64,000 nt of DNA from Monosiga brevicollis MX1 (lineage: Eukaryota; Opisthokonta; Choanoflagellata; Craspedida; Salpingoecidae): contig NW_001865053.1 in assembly GCF_000002865.3 (NCBI RefSeq), forward strand, positions 570,329-634,328. Direction: 5' to 3'. Shown here piece by piece: positions 21,806 through 35,200 of this stretch. The notes below the pieces were generated by a model. It saw only the letters and a program-made list of their open reading frames with translations, did no database searches and was not told the origin of the DNA. The position numbers and the translations under genes are program-made. Within the stretch, counting starts at the first letter, position 1; every line of letters begins with the position of its first letter.

Positions 21806-24195
21806 ATGGACGATCCATCGGATGACCTGCAGCGGTTGCATCTTGTGGAAAGAGCCACTGGGCAGTTTGAAAGCGAAGGGCAAGCCACCCAAAGTGAGCC
21901 TGAAACGCGCCGAGCCGAGCAAGCAACCGAGGACGAAGAGCGCGCAGAGCCAGCAGCCGAAGTGCGCGCAGAGCCAGCAGCCGAAGTGCGCGCAGAGCCA
22001 GCAGCCGAAGCACACGAAGACGAGCTAGCAATCGAAACTGCTCGGCTGAAAGCGCGCGAAGCCGAGCTCGAAACTGCGCGGCTGAACGCCGAAACTGCGC
22101 GGCTGTACGCCGCAGCGCGCGAAGCCGAGGCCGAAGAGCGCAAAGCCGAGCGCCTCGAAAAGAAACGGACGTTGTGCAGTGAAAAGGTTTGTCGTGCTCC
22201 GTCTCGCTGTGAGACCACCTACCACCTCTGCGCACGCCAGCCTCACTTGATCTGCGTTCACTAGATCGCAATTTTGGAAAACATCTTTTGCGGCCTCACT
22301 ACGACCCACACCATGGCCCTGCGAAAGAAGATGATGGCATTCAATGATGATCAATTTCATAACTTTGTCGTCTGTCTTATCAACAACGAAACCTCACCCC
22401 AGACGATGAAGAAACATTTTCCCTTGAAAGGTGTGTTTGACGTTGTGTGTCACCCATTCCAGGTCTGCTGTCGGTCATTGTTGGGTGCACCTGCATACAG
22501 TTGGTGAGCCACCGCACTCACATGACCGTCTTTGATTGCACGTGTGCAGGCTTTACGTGGCAAACAAGAGAATCAGTTGCTAACGCGATGCCCTCAGTAG
22601 CGCCCTCATCTACCCCGACTCTGACCGATGCATATGAAAAGCTCGGTTGCATCGTCGCAGAGCTTCCCTGCAGTCACCACTACTACGCAGCGAAAATCGT
22701 CAAGCACATCGATGAGCTTTGCGCGGATGACAAGCGGACGATCGACAAGAAGTTGATCGAAGACCTCAAGTGGGCGGTCGATGTTGAGCGACATTCCCGA
22801 TTGCCTCAGCTCCAGCAGGAGAGCGACATTTCTTCCCGATTGACTATCGTGCTGCAGCACCACTTTGGCCTGGACTTTGTCCATCAATATTCGATTGGCG
22901 ACAAGAACACCCATGTCGATTGGGCGGGCTTTGACCAGAACCACCACGTTGTTGTCATGGGCGAGTGCAAAAAGGACAAGCAGCCTTTCCATCAATATGG
23001 AGGACAGGTTGCCAATGAACTCGAGCGACTGGGAGCCATTGCTACACGGTATGAGAGCGACAGCGAGTCCAATGGACTGGATGGCCGGAAGTCCACAGAG
23101 TGGCCCATTGTCAACATCAACGTGGTGGGAGACCATGTGAGCGCATACCTGGTCTTGACGATTTCTGGTGAGCGCTGGGCGGCGGTCGAGGAAGTCTTAC
23201 CATCATTTCTGCCATCACTTGGGGTTGACAGTGCCAACAAAAAGAAGAAGTATTCCGGAGTGTTTTTTTTGCGCCTCGGGTGTGCAAGCTTGTACAAAAA
23301 TTCGAGGCAGGTCGAGTGCATCTTGCAAGCGTGCAAGGAGTTTGTGCTTGGTGATCAGGCAAGCTTGCTGGCTGACGCGCAGAAAACAAGATCGCGGCCA
23401 TTCTTGCCTCGACAACCATTTCCTTGCCCTTTTAAGGACCTCTGCGAGAAAGATTTGCAATTGCACAAATCGTTTGGTCCCAGCGTGCAGGTCTACAGCG
23501 ACGAGAAGCAACTCAAGGTGTTGTACAAGCACTTTGACTACTGGGGTCGCTTGCCAGGCCTCTGCAGTGCTTTGAGCAATGGCTTACGTGCCGCAGATTG
23601 CCGCCACCCGCCCGACGGCCGAATCCTGGAAAAGCTCGCTCAACTGGATGTGACGGGCTCCTTCTATCAGGAGTGGAAGGTGACGAAGCTTGCAACTGCC
23701 GTGCATGTGCTCAGCTACCCTTACGTGGAGCTGGCGCCCCCCAGCAAGCTCGAGCAACTGGCCCAGGTCATCCGCCAATTGGAGGCCATACACAGCGTTG
23801 GCTTTGTGCACGGCGACATTCTCCCTCGCAACATTCTTTTTTGCAGTGCCTGGGAGGGGCATCCAGCGGCCTTTCTCATTGATTTTGATCTCGGCCGGTT
23901 TCTCGACGACAACCCTGTCTATGTCTGCAATTTTGCCGTGGAGGCGGGGGCGCTGAAGCCGTATCGTCACAAGGGTGCAGTGCCAAGTTCGAGGATGTAC
24001 AAGAAGCACGATGGTTTTGCTTTGGCACGTGTCATGGAGGGCTTTTTAGAGGATGACGACTCTCGTCAGAAGCTGGTGGCTGCGCTGGAGGAGCTTAGCT
24101 TGGCTGACGCTGCCGATCTGTGTATGAAGTGCAAGCTTTTGTCTGAGTTTAAGATTTCTGTGCCGGGCAAGGCGACCGGAAGTCCTCGTAAGTGA
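21806..24195 (+). CDS. PD-(D/E)xK-like nuclease fused to FunK1/Crinkler-like protein kinase
   Basis: Three exons in matching phase (21806-22186, 22265-22430, 22550-24195) encode about 730 aa. The N-terminus is acidic with three EVRAEPAA-type repeats, then a charged coiled coil (about residues 70-125). Residues about 270-345 look like a restriction-endonuclease fold: HHFGLDFVHQYSIGD, then THVDWAGF, nine residues later GECKKDKQ, and a following QYGGQVANEL helix. This supplies the D...ExK metal site and a motif-IV-like Gln. The C-terminus is a divergent kinase: VGFVHGDILPRNILF (catalytic HGD..P.N near 603) and AFLIDFDLGRF (DFD instead of DFG near 627), as in fungal FunK1 and Crinkler kinase domains. 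The N-lobe is hard to delimit. Combined nuclease and kinase domains are known from Crinkler-type effectors. Whether this one is a defence, self or transferred gene is open. No signal peptide is visible. Confidence 0.7.
21935..22018 (+). repeat. 24-bp in-frame tandem repeat (EVRAEPAA)
   Basis: Three copies of a 24-bp unit containing gcgcgcagagccagcagcc encode an acidic/Ala/Pro octapeptide in exon 1 of the nuclease-kinase gene. The period is a multiple of three, so the frame is kept. Confidence 0.88.
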
Positions 24196-24670
24196 GCCAA
24201 CTCAAGGGTGTGTTTGCCGATCTTGACCCAATTTCTGTCCACGTTTTTCTGTTAAAGCCGTGTTATCATGTTTTGACTGCGCGTTGTATTGAAAGCTGAC
24301 TGCATGAATGAAAGCCATACTTCTTCACTCCCAAGAGGCAGCCTACCAAATTGATTGTGCCAAGCAGTGCGCCTAATGCAAACACTGTAGCTGCTAGCAG
24401 CCGCAGACCAATCGATCTCAGATCCCGACACCACGATACCTTTGCAATTCGCTCCTGTTGCGCCGAAGCAGCGGCACCGAGCTTGATCGCTGTCGGAACC
24501 TCATGGTGCTTTGCTCACACACACACACACACATACAATCGTCAGTGCGAGCGGACACACTTTACAACGATGCGGGCCGTTCCTACTCAACCCTGTGCCC
24601 GTCCTTGGCAAACGCCAGCTGACTTGGTCTTCCTGCTTCTAGTGCGACTACTGCGCTTCACATCCGTTTC

Positions 24671-24746
<76 letters not shown>

Positions 24747-25392
24747 CTACTGTGCTCCCTTTAAAAAAATTAAAAAAAACAGTCTTGACGAAGCCTTGAT
24801 AATTTCTTATACAACCCCAATCAAACGAACAGGGTGAAATCACCACAAAAAAAGCCAATTTTTCGGGGACGTGGTGACGGAAGAGTGTTGGTGTGGCATT
24901 TGCAAATCAGGAAGGAGCTCGGGTCAGGAAGGAGATCGGGACGGGTACATGGTGGCTCCATCCTGGCATGTGGATGCTCTGACTAGGGGGGGTCTTGTGC
25001 CAGTGGAAGCTGTCAAAGGTTTCCTCCCACCCACGTCGAATTGGCATTCCTCCAAACGGCAAATCAGCAGCACCATTCGTCGTGCGTGGGCTTGCGCAGA
25101 ACGGATGTTCATCAGCGCCTTGTTCAAGTGGCGGTGCTTGGGGGTTTAACTCTTCTATCGCACCTGCTTGCCGACCACGGCACGCTTTGTCCGCCAACGT
25201 GCAACCAGGCAGCACCGGGCTCTGGGTGCAACGTGGCGTGCAAACCGATCCGGTCGTTGGTCCTGGCCCCATGCACTTGTCACGCGGTGACCAATCTGGA
25301 AGGAAGCTAGCCGACTTCTGACGTCTAGCCAGTTGCCCGTGCCCTAGACACCACACCTCTCCCAGCCGTACTGCAAGCCGTGACCGCTGCCC
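24196..25392. other. Intergenic region with (CA)n, no gene seen
   Basis: This 1.2 kb separates the nuclease-kinase gene from Spire. It contains a short CA run near 24514-24534 and the long one at 24673-24742. Frames at 24907-25356 are open but lack any motif or splice support. Confidence 0.45.
24673..24742. repeat. (CA)n microsatellite
   Basis: About 35 CA units in intergenic DNA about 650 bp upstream of the Spire start codon. Confidence 0.95.
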
Positions 25393-27994
25393 ATGACAAT
25401 GGAGGACGATCCCTCGGTATCCCTGTGGACCATCCTCCTCAACCTGGGCTCGGCATTGGCTGAGGAACAGCTTTGGGCCTTGGCTGAGAGCGCAGCCGAA
25501 GCGCTACACACCCGTGGAAATGATCTGGGCCTGCCCTCCAAAGATGATATTGCCACTTTTGTTTTGACGCCATACAGCCTACATGTTCTGGCCTCGGGCG
25601 CGATCAACCTGACAGGTCTGCGTTGCCCTGCTGCCTCGCACCCGCCAGCAAAATTCCAGCCACTCAAATATGTCGCACAACCCCCAACCCCCCTGATTGT
25701 GCAGATGATGTGGCCCCAGCTGACTTACGCGATAAGTGCTTGGCTGATGAGGTGAAAGAAGACATGGCGCTGGAAGCTGACGCGCTCAAGGTAGAGCTCT
25801 GCCAGCCGCCCGCGCGTGATGGGTTCACCTTTTTCCGATTCGTAACAACTCTCGCCTCTGGTCCTGACTTGCTGCGTGAAAACGGCACAGACACATGTGT
25901 ACGGCCTGGGTGCAACCCTCTTCATGGCTGCCGACTACGGCCTGTCCGATCAAGAGGAGCCGGAACTCTCGTCGGGTAAGCTGCACCCTCGCCGTCAAGC
26001 GCAAAGCATGGGCCGCTTTTGATCAATGGCTGTTCATTTTCCTGGACTTGCCTCCACTCTTCACTGGACTTCATCATGGCTCCATTCTTTAGATATGGAA
26101 GCCTTAATTTCCGCTATGACAGACGACGAGGTTGTCGATCGCGCCAGTGTGGATGAAGTCCTCCAGGTACACCCCGCTTCCAAGGCGTCGCACGATCAGC
26201 CGATTTGAGCTATCTTCTTGCACTCTTCCACGCACAGTCCAGCTCAAGGGTTCGTGATTGCATTGGCATGGCTGTTGCCGCGACTGATGCAGGATATACG
26301 GCAAATGAGTACTGCTCATGGACGCACAGCCACGCATATTCTCCAACAACTCTATCAACTCGCCCAGCGTGCAAGCCAGGTAGAATGCAATTGCAATTAT
26401 CTCGTCCCCGACTTTGTTGGTCTTGGCAGCAATCAGCAGCTCAAGCTTCGTGCTACCCTTTGTTTTATGGGCATGTCAGGTGCCGGGGGATGCCTCAGAA
26501 ATCCCTGCAGCCATGGACCCCCCTCCATCATCCGACACCACTGGCTCTGGCGACATACATGCATCTCTCATGCAAGAAATCCGAGGCAATGGCTCGACCC
26601 GCCTTCGTGATGTAAGCTATTTTTTTCTTTTCCTTTCTTTTCTTTTAAGCTCCGAAGGATTAGGGCCCACTTGTGCTTGCGATGTGCTCTGTACGTACCT
26701 GTTGTTCATGTTGACTCTTGTACACGCCTGTCGAATGAATGAAACGCATGAACAGGCTCAGCAGCGCATCCTCGACGGGCCAGACCCCTATGTGACACCA
26801 CGCGAGCAACTTCTCGAAGACATTCGACGCTCCTCCCGTGCAACGCTTCAGAGCCTTCCATCGTATGAGGCTTTGCCTGTCCCTGCTGACGCGACCTCGG
26901 ACGAAAGCGCGCCCACCCGGCGTACCGTCAACGGCCGAGCAATCCTCCCGCTTCGACTCTCCACAGAAAGTGCCGAGGACGATCTCTCCGACTTGTTGGG
27001 CGACTGGGACCCTGCCGCGCAGGTGCAACTAGCTTTTGCGGCAGAGGCTGCCGTGGACGACGCTGCGCGGTTTTTGGACGATGTGCAGGACGAGGCGAAT
27101 TCCGGTAACGGCTCTGAAGAAGGGCGGGGGCGAGCGTCAAAGAGCGGCGCTGACTCGACCCCACCGTCATCAATGCAGCAGCGCGCCGTCCTTCAGGTGG
27201 ACGAGCCCGAGCCTCTCTCCGAACCCCAAAAGCCGTCAGTGCCCTTGCATCGCCCCCTTTCCCGCCCATAAGCGTGATGGCCGGTGCCTTGGCATGCAGA
27301 ACTTTTCTCGCATGTTTCCTTGTTTCCTCACCTCTCGATCAACTCATTTTGCAACATTACTTGTTCGTGTGCGCAGTACTTTTGTGGGCTTTGGAGATTT
27401 TGAGCACATCAATAAAATGCTTTTCAAGGCGGAATTGGACGAGTTACAGGATACGGACCCAAAGGCGGTATGTCTCTTCTGTCTCCCACTCCCGTTCCTT
27501 CCCCTCTCTGTGGACTACTCGTACTTTACTTGTGTGATGCCCCTTCTTTCTCTGCATCGTTGCCCGATACAGTACGCAGCGATCAACGCCAACAAACTCT
27601 GTGCTGTCTGCCTGAAGCAGCGCTTCACGTTTTTCATTCGCGCCCGCTTCTGTGAAATGTGCCAAAGACCAGTTTGCGGGTACGATGGGTGCATGCTGCC
27701 GAGGCGCCAGTCTGAAAAAAAAAGATATCTTTTGAACACCCTTTTGCTGTGATTATGTTGTGGCTCACCTTGGTGGTGATCCCCGCTTGTAGGCAATGCT
27801 GCAGCCAAGTACCGCTGCCACAGCACATGTGCATGGGTACGGGCGGTAGTCCGATATCTAGCCCAGCTATGCGACGAAAGCTCCCAGTAAACGGCCGCGT
27901 ATCAAACGATTCGAATGCGTGTTTACGTGCCCTGCTTTGCCGCGAATGTCGGGGGAGCGTCGGTGGGGCTGTCCTTTCCCCGGGGCACAAGTAA
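25393..27994 (+). CDS. SPIRE: Spire-type actin nucleator (KIND, WH2, Spir-box, FYVE-like zinc finger)
   Basis: Multi-exon gene starting MTMEDDPSVS. The KIND domain opens with SLWTILLNLGSALAEEQLWA and TPYSLHVLASGAINLTG. It continues with THVYGLGATLFMAADYGLSD, then QEEPELSS and DMEALISAM, matching Spire's VY.LG..LY.A.DYGL...EE..LS. WH2-like actin-binding helices follow: IHASLMQEIRGNGSTRLRD and VTPREQLLEDIRRSSRATL; the second aligns with Spire's YQLTPYEMLMDDIR. After an acidic linker, FGDFEHINKMLFKAELDEL resembles the Spir-box region. KLCAVCLKQRFTFFI and FCEMCQRPVC give the four-cysteine core of the FYVE-like zinc finger, with CLRALLCRECRG downstream. Spire nucleates actin filaments with formins on vesicle membranes and binds Rab11/MyoV. 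The exon junction near 26180-26250 is not settled, and a third or fourth WH2 could be hidden there. Confidence 0.87.
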
Positions 27995-28474
27995 TAGCAT
28001 GTCTAATTAACATAAATTGCACTCACCTTCAGTCGCTTTGATCATTCTGCTTCCGGTGAGGCAAAGGTGGACCTGTTATAATACACATTGTATTTTGATA
28101 CTATAAAACGTTGAAAAGAAGAAGGGTCATAAAAAAGATAAAAAGAGGCCCATTAAAAGACCACAACTTGCCTAACTCGATCCCAAATGAATGCAGTTAG
28201 ACTAGTCCCACTTGACTTGTTGCTGGTCTCAAACCCGTAACGCCAGCCGCCGGCAGCTGAGAGGAAAGTCACAACGTCGTCGTGAGTGTTTGGAAATCAA
28301 GGAACCCACCAAAAATTAATCAACCACTTTGACATCAATTCGGAGTTTAACATGAAAATGCTCACAAGACAAATTTACGAGACGTCGTTATTGTACAAAG
28401 CTCTACCAGAGTGCGTGGAGCGCCTCGGTCAAAATGGCAGCCAACATAGCGCCCTGCCATCCACCCACAGCTAG
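27995..28474. other. Convergent 3' region, AT-rich, no gene seen
   Basis: This lies between the Spire stop and the stop of the acidic coiled-coil gene. It is AT-rich at 28070-28200. No coding signal was found. Confidence 0.5.
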
Positions 28475-29252
28475 TCAATCATCTTCGGTAGCGACAGTCG
28501 GCTCAATCGCGTTGGTGGGTGGCTTAAACTCTGCCACGGTCGCACTGCTCATGTCTGGGTCCCCGTCTGTTGCTGGCGTTGAAGCACTATCAAGCGCACC
28601 CTCGACCGGCGAGTCATGTTCATCAAGGAAATCTTCATCGTGGTCAAAGTAGCCATCGCTTTCAGCATCCTCCTGGTCATACTCGTCTTCATCTTCCTCG
28701 CCATACTGGTCTTCGTCCTCATCTTCGTCATACTCCTCGCCATCCTCGTCTTCGTCATCGTCGTGCTTCTTGGTCCTGCCTGCAGCACGGCCAAAGGCGA
28801 GCGGTGATGCCGCATCACCAAAGTCAGCGCGCGCCAAAGCTGCCAAGTCTGGGTTTTCTGCCAGATCCAAAGCCATCTATGGAGCACCATACGAATCAGA
28901 TCAGATTATTCACACAAGAAGGATTCAGCACGCACGGTTGCAGGTCCATTTGCATGTGCGCTGGAAGACCAGCCAGATGATTGGTCGTGGCTGCGCGCTA
29001 TATGCACGTACCGACTGCGTCAACGCATCGAGAGCGTCGTTGTCAAGGCGAAAGTCAGCTGGCAAGTCATCCAGGGTTATGTCGAAGAGTCCTCTCTGTA
29101 CGCCATCAGGAGCTCCATCACTCATGGCCTCGGCGGAGTCTGCGCCAGACTCTTCGCCCAGCTCGCTTTGCGTCAGTTGATAAGATTCGGCCCGCTTGCG
29201 AGCTGCTTGCATGGCACCAGAGAGCTCTCCGACCTGATCATCCTCGTCGTCC

Positions 29253-29289
<37 letters not shown>

Positions 29290-32200
29290 CGTCATCATCC
29301 ACATCATCATCCACATCATCATCGATATCATCATTGACATCCTCATCGTCCTCATTCGCTTCATCGTCGTCATCGTCATCGTCATTGTTGCCATCAAAGT
29401 TGTACTCACAATCCTCATCCACCCCTTGGTCATTGCCCGACCTGCGCCAAGCCTCTTCTACTACATCGTCAAATTCCGAGTCAGAAGCATCGTTCTGGGC
29501 ACTGGTGTTGGGACGCGATGAACCCTCAGCAGTAGCCGAGCCCGTCCCGGACAAGGCCACGCGACGCTCCTCAATCAACGTCTGATAGCGGCGAATGCGC
29601 TCCTCACGCAAGCGCTTCATGTCCAAGAAACGCCTCCTGCGTGTTCCATACAATGCATAAATAGCATAACGTGATCCAACAAGGCATGCACAGTCTCAGT
29701 TCGAGACATTCAACCAGGAACAACGCCAGGTACGCACCGCAAAAGTTGCGACTCATCTCCCTTGAGGCCATCAATGGCCGTTCGAACTTCAGCAATCTCC
29801 TCCTGTGACGTAACATGAAACCAGACGACAGGAGAGAGTCAGGAGTTGTCATCTGACTATCAGGTCAAGACAGGTACGCAGGTTCTGGCAACGCGCAAGT
29901 GCCCAAGCTTGGCTGGGCGAAGAGTACACACTGCCCCGTTTTGCATGTCCACGAGGCAAACGAGCGGTTGCTTACCGCAAAAGATCGATCCACTTGCTCG
30001 ATAAAATGATCAAAAATCATCTCGTCATACAACACGGTTTCCAGATCCGCAAGGAGGCGGACACGAGTCGAATCAGTCAAGAACTCATCTTCATAGAGTT
30101 GCAAAACACCACGGGCTGCCAACGAAATCTAGCCATGATGACCACGCAGTACCAACGCCAAGCGCGATATGACCAATGAGTCGTTGATGCGAGCCCACAA
30201 GGCTCAGCTCTTGATTCGCCTCCCTTGCCCCCTCTTTTCCTCTTGCTATTGACCCTGCCTACTCGCTCCTCTTCAATAATGCCTTGCGTACCATGCTCTC
30301 GCCGCTCAACTCTTCGGCTTCAGCAGTAGCGGCAGCGGGCACGCGCGCATCTGCATCCTCCTCAACATCGGCCAAAGCTTCACCAGCGCGTTGAATTACA
30401 TGGCAAATGGCATCGATGACCGATGCATCAACCACGGCGTCCTCTGGCGCTACATCGACCGCGTCATGAATGACGTCCATAATCTAGCAAAGCCCACAGT
30501 GCATTATCATTTCAACCCCATGGGGCAGCTGATAACAAACAGCGCAGCAATAACAACCACTGAATGGCCACAAACCTCGCGGTGCAAGACCAACTCAGCA
30601 CGAAACTCGTCGACCAGCATGTGTGATTCATCTTCCTCAGCCAAGTCCTGTCCCTGTCCCCCAAGAGCGTTGCGCATGCAGCATATCAATGAATGAGTGG
30701 CACGCCAGTTGTCCCGTCCAGACAGCCAAGAGGAGAACTCACCTCGCGGGGCGCTTGCAACGTGTGGATGACCTGATCCAGAGAATGACCAAAAACCCGG
30801 GGCAAGCTGGGGCGTGGCTGTGCTGGAGTCGGGCTTGCCTCCACATCACTACCTCGGTCTGTGTTGTCGTCCTGACTGTTCATGCTACCATCTTCAACAG
30901 CGCTGAGAGCTTCATCGTAGAGGCCACGATATGAAGCGGTGCCCTGCGAGGCATTGAGGTCCAAGGTGGCACGGTCACTCAACCACCGACCCCGCTCCAA
31001 ACTGTTGGCGAGAAGCTGCTGCACAGTTGCAGTGCCCGACGCTGAAGCCGGACCGAGGGTCTACGCAACATAAGTTTCTGTCAGCAGAAGCCCCAAGCAC
31101 GTCCCCAGCCATGCACCATGCCGCAACCCCAGCACGCACGTCAATCGTTGTATCGTGTAGATAATCGCTGGCAATTGCATCGAGAGCCTCAATGGCGCGT
31201 TGGCGCACATAGTCGTTGTCCATCCCCTATCGACCACAATCGTCCCGTGATGATGCCACACACTCTGTTTGACGTGAGCATCTGGCTTTCTGAACGGGGC
31301 TACTTCAATGCACCTGCAGGGCATGAAAGACGCGTAGCAAAAAGTTGGGCCGGTCCTCGTTTAGAGTGATCACCGTGGCCACCTATAGGCGCCACATGGA
31401 TCAGCAAAAGCCATACCACCTGCTCAGATGCTCTCTCTCTCTCTCTGAGAGAGGAGTGAACCCCCTTTTCTATTGTCTTTCTTTCTTTTGGGTTCCGTTG
31501 CAAAGACGAAGCAACAGAACCACCACCGCACTGCGAAGGTGGCCTTTTGGCAGGACAGTCATTGATGCATGGTCTTCTTGTGTCACACAATGGTGCTGCA
31601 AGAGTGATGAACAACTTTCTTGTTTGTCGCTGATTTTGGCCCGTGTGGTCCCAAGGAAGAGAGTATTGGATGCAGAGGGCAGGAGAAGAACACCTTGAGA
31701 TCAACGATACCTCATCGTAGACGGCCATTCTGAGATGTTGCGCCGTTTGTTCACGTTGCTCGTTGTATGATTGAGCTTGTGCGTCCTCCTGGCTCGGCTC
31801 AGGCCCCACGGCCGCATCCACAAGCAGGCTCGACGATGCCATGTCCCCGTTGCTCCCTGCCTCGACGCGACGATGCATGGCAGCATTGAGACAGAGGCTA
31901 TCTGAAGATCAAGACAAGGTTTGCAACAGGCTGACAATCACAGCGAGTCGTGTAATTGGCTCCACAAAGCAAGCAAAACCCACAGACACACACAGAGACA
32001 CACAGACATTTGGAGAGGCGATCAGAGAGCTGAAAGAGACATGAGAACACATCAAAAGCCAATATGCAGAAATCAGCGCAGAGCACAGGTGGACAAGAGC
32101 ATGGAAACGGCGAGAGCCACAGGCACAAGGAAGCAAAATGTTTGAAGATTCTAACACGCAATCAGATCATGGGCGAGCGCAGCGTCTTTTTGCGGCGTCC

Positions 32201-35200
32201 AGTCTTCCACAATGTTGAAAGGAAGTATGAGGAGCAGCCTCAAGACGAACCTTGACCTTGGTGAAGGTCAGCGGCGATCAAAGAGTATGCACAGGCCGCC
32301 TCAGCAAAAGCCCCATAAGGATTTTGACGGAAGCGTGTGAAAAACATGGCGAAAAAGTCGGCACGGTCGCTTGGGTCCAGCATGCTTGCAAAGCTCATGG
32401 CCAGGTTGTAATTGTGAAGCTCCTCGCGGCGACGCTCCTCGCTGGATGTACAAAACAGATGAGACGTGCCCGCGCTGGTCGCCCCAACCAAAACGAAGCA
32501 AAGCTCAAAATGCAAATGGTTACAAGGACCTACGGATCATAAACATCCATATGGCGTGGGGCTGGCGAGTCAGACGTGTCATTGAACTCGTCCTCATCTA
32601 CAATCTGCAGTGCCCCAACAAGATAGTTGTGAGCAAACGGCGTCATTGGCTCAGCATTTTGTAAAGGGAAAAAAAAAAAAAAAAAAGAGAGAGAGAGAGA
32701 AAGGGCCAAAGGTAGGGCTTACGCTGGCACTTTTGACAAATCGAATTTGGTTGCGCAAGTTGCTGGTTCGTTGGCGAAGCTGTAACACGCGTGGAGCTCG
32801 TGAGCCAGAGACTACACACTTGTTGGGTAAGCGCAGTTATTGAAACGAGAAGGCAGGGCAACTGACCGCGCCCAAGTCAGCAATGAGCGAGTCGCGCCGA
32901 TGTGGAGCAACGTAAGCATCGCCCTCCGAGGCATCGGCATCATCACCCTCGTTGTCCAGGAGGATGATATCGTCTTCCTCATCGTCCTCGTCTTGGTCAT
33001 CCTCGTCTTGATCGTCCTCGTCAACATCATAATCATCTTCCTCCAAGTACATGGCCAAGGGCTCGCGAGCAACCCCATTTGGGCGCGACCTTGACTCCAG
33101 CGCGGCCACGAGTTGCGTAGCCATGGCACTCTCTAGGTCTGCATTGGAGCAGGGACGTGAGGGCAGAACGAGACGAGTAGAGTAGGATCGAGTGAAAGAG
33201 TGAGAAAGGATGTTTGGGAAAAAAGTGATGCAACATACCATCATAAGCTGAAGCCATGACATCATCAAACTGCATTTGCTCTTGTGCCACACGTTCCTCC
33301 TCCAACTACCAAGAGGAACCAATAGGAGTTACATGAGAAGACGAATAAAATTTCCGAGACCAAGCACTAAACCATGGAGACCAAAACAGGGGCGCGACGC
33401 ACCTCTTCCAAGTCTTGGGTGTGGATTGTGGCATTGGTAAGAGGAGCCATGGAAACAGATCCCGAGCGTGGTGAAATGCGCCCAGGAAGAAAATCCGCCT
33501 GAGAGCCATCGTGTTCCTCATTGAAGGCTTCTTCTGGACGGATTGGCTGGGCCAGCACAGCCCATTGCGCATCTGCTCGGCCAAATGATGACAACGGCAG
33601 GCCAGTGATGAGGGTGGCACATTATGACATTGGATGCAGCAGCCACTGCGGCACCCACCGCTGGCGAAGCGTGACTCGGGCGCCTCTCCTCGCTTCATTG
33701 CCTTATAGCCTTGCAATTGTGACATCATGGCCTAACAAACCCCCGTAAGCGACGTCAAATGCGGCCTGATGCGTCGAGTGTGCGGTGTGTGTCCGTTAGC
33801 CGAGGCGTGCGTACTCACCTCCATGCGCTGCAGAGTGGCAGCCGCAGCAGCAGTGGAGGGGGAGGTAGCTGACGCGGCGGGTCCATCAGCAGCATAGCGA
33901 ACGCGGCGGCGCTCAGGCGTGCCTTGGGCCTCGGTAGCGGCCAGTTGCTCCTCGTACTCCTCCAATTGGCTTTTGTAGCGCGTGTCAGCCTCTTGTTTGA
34001 CGCGACGCAAGCGGTCAGCCTCGGCCTGCAACGCATGAAGTTGTTTGAGTTTGTCCTCAAGTTGATCCTTAAGCGCCTGTACAAATGTTTTTTCAGGTGC
34101 AACAGAAATCAAGTGTGAGATTTCCAGGCATGGGTAGCTGTTCAGGCTCGCGTGGAACTTACTCGTTGGCGCGAAAGCTCAGCCATGAGAACTTGGCGGT
34201 CCTCTTCGGTAGCATCACCCCGGTCGACAGCTGCTGCACTTGCCGTGGCATCGGCAGTGGATGCCATGTGGGATCTGATCCAATCCAGTGTGAGGAACAA
34301 CGCGGTGGTGCGGGTGTGGCGATGGCCATGGGCGCGTCATGACGCACCGAAGCTGTTGCAGCTGTTGCCCTTGCTGCTGTGCTTCAGCGAGCATGGCTCG
34401 AATCCGGGTTGTGGGATCTATCGGCGCCAGTCAGCAAGCAGGGTGTGCATGTGTATGTGTGCAGATGTGTACGCATGTACGCAAAAGCGAGCTAGGGAGG
34501 AAGGGGGCAACGAGCAGTCTAGAGGGGAGATGGTGGGTGGGGACACGCACCATTGGCATTGGCGAAGGCTTCTTCCTCTTCGTCAATTTCTTCGTCATCC
34601 ACATCTTCGTCACCCTCCTCCTCATCAGCGTCCTGCATGTCTTGCATGGCAGCGGCTTGGCGAGTGAGATGATCTTTTAGCTCAAACAGGCGCTGTGCTT
34701 CTTGTTTGAGGCGCTGAAGCTGTTCAAACTTCTCCCGCAGCACGGCCAACTGTTGCGTCATAGAAATAGGCAGTGGGTGAACATGAGAGCAGCGAGGGTT
34801 TCGGGCGTGGCCAGCTTTTATCGAAAGAGTGCCGGCAAAACATGAAGCGATGCTCACCTGTTCGGGTGAGGCACCTTGAGCGGCGGCTCCACTGAGCATG
34901 TCATCAAAGTTACTGGTCAAATCCTGCGCGGCGACTAGCGCGGCCATGTCGGCTTCATCATCATCGGCATTGGCCTCGTCCTCTGCATACTCGGGGGGTT
35001 GTTCCTCTTCCTCGTCATAGTCGATGTCTTGATTTTGTGCCTCCTCAGCTGCTGCCCGCTCAGCCATGAGGGTGAGCATGGCCATTTGATCGCGCAAGGC
35101 CTGCAACTGGGCTTGCTTCTGCTGAAGGTCGGCAAACTAAGTGGAACAAGTTGAGCCGGGGTACGGCGGCGATGCACTGGCATTGAGGACGAACGGGTAT

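Noticed and set aside
28616-28807. Plus-strand hydrophobic frame that looks like membrane helices
   Set aside because: It is the antisense of Asp/Glu codons (GAT/GAC to ATC/GTC), giving false Ile/Val runs. The same applies at 29168-29521 and 32840-33094.
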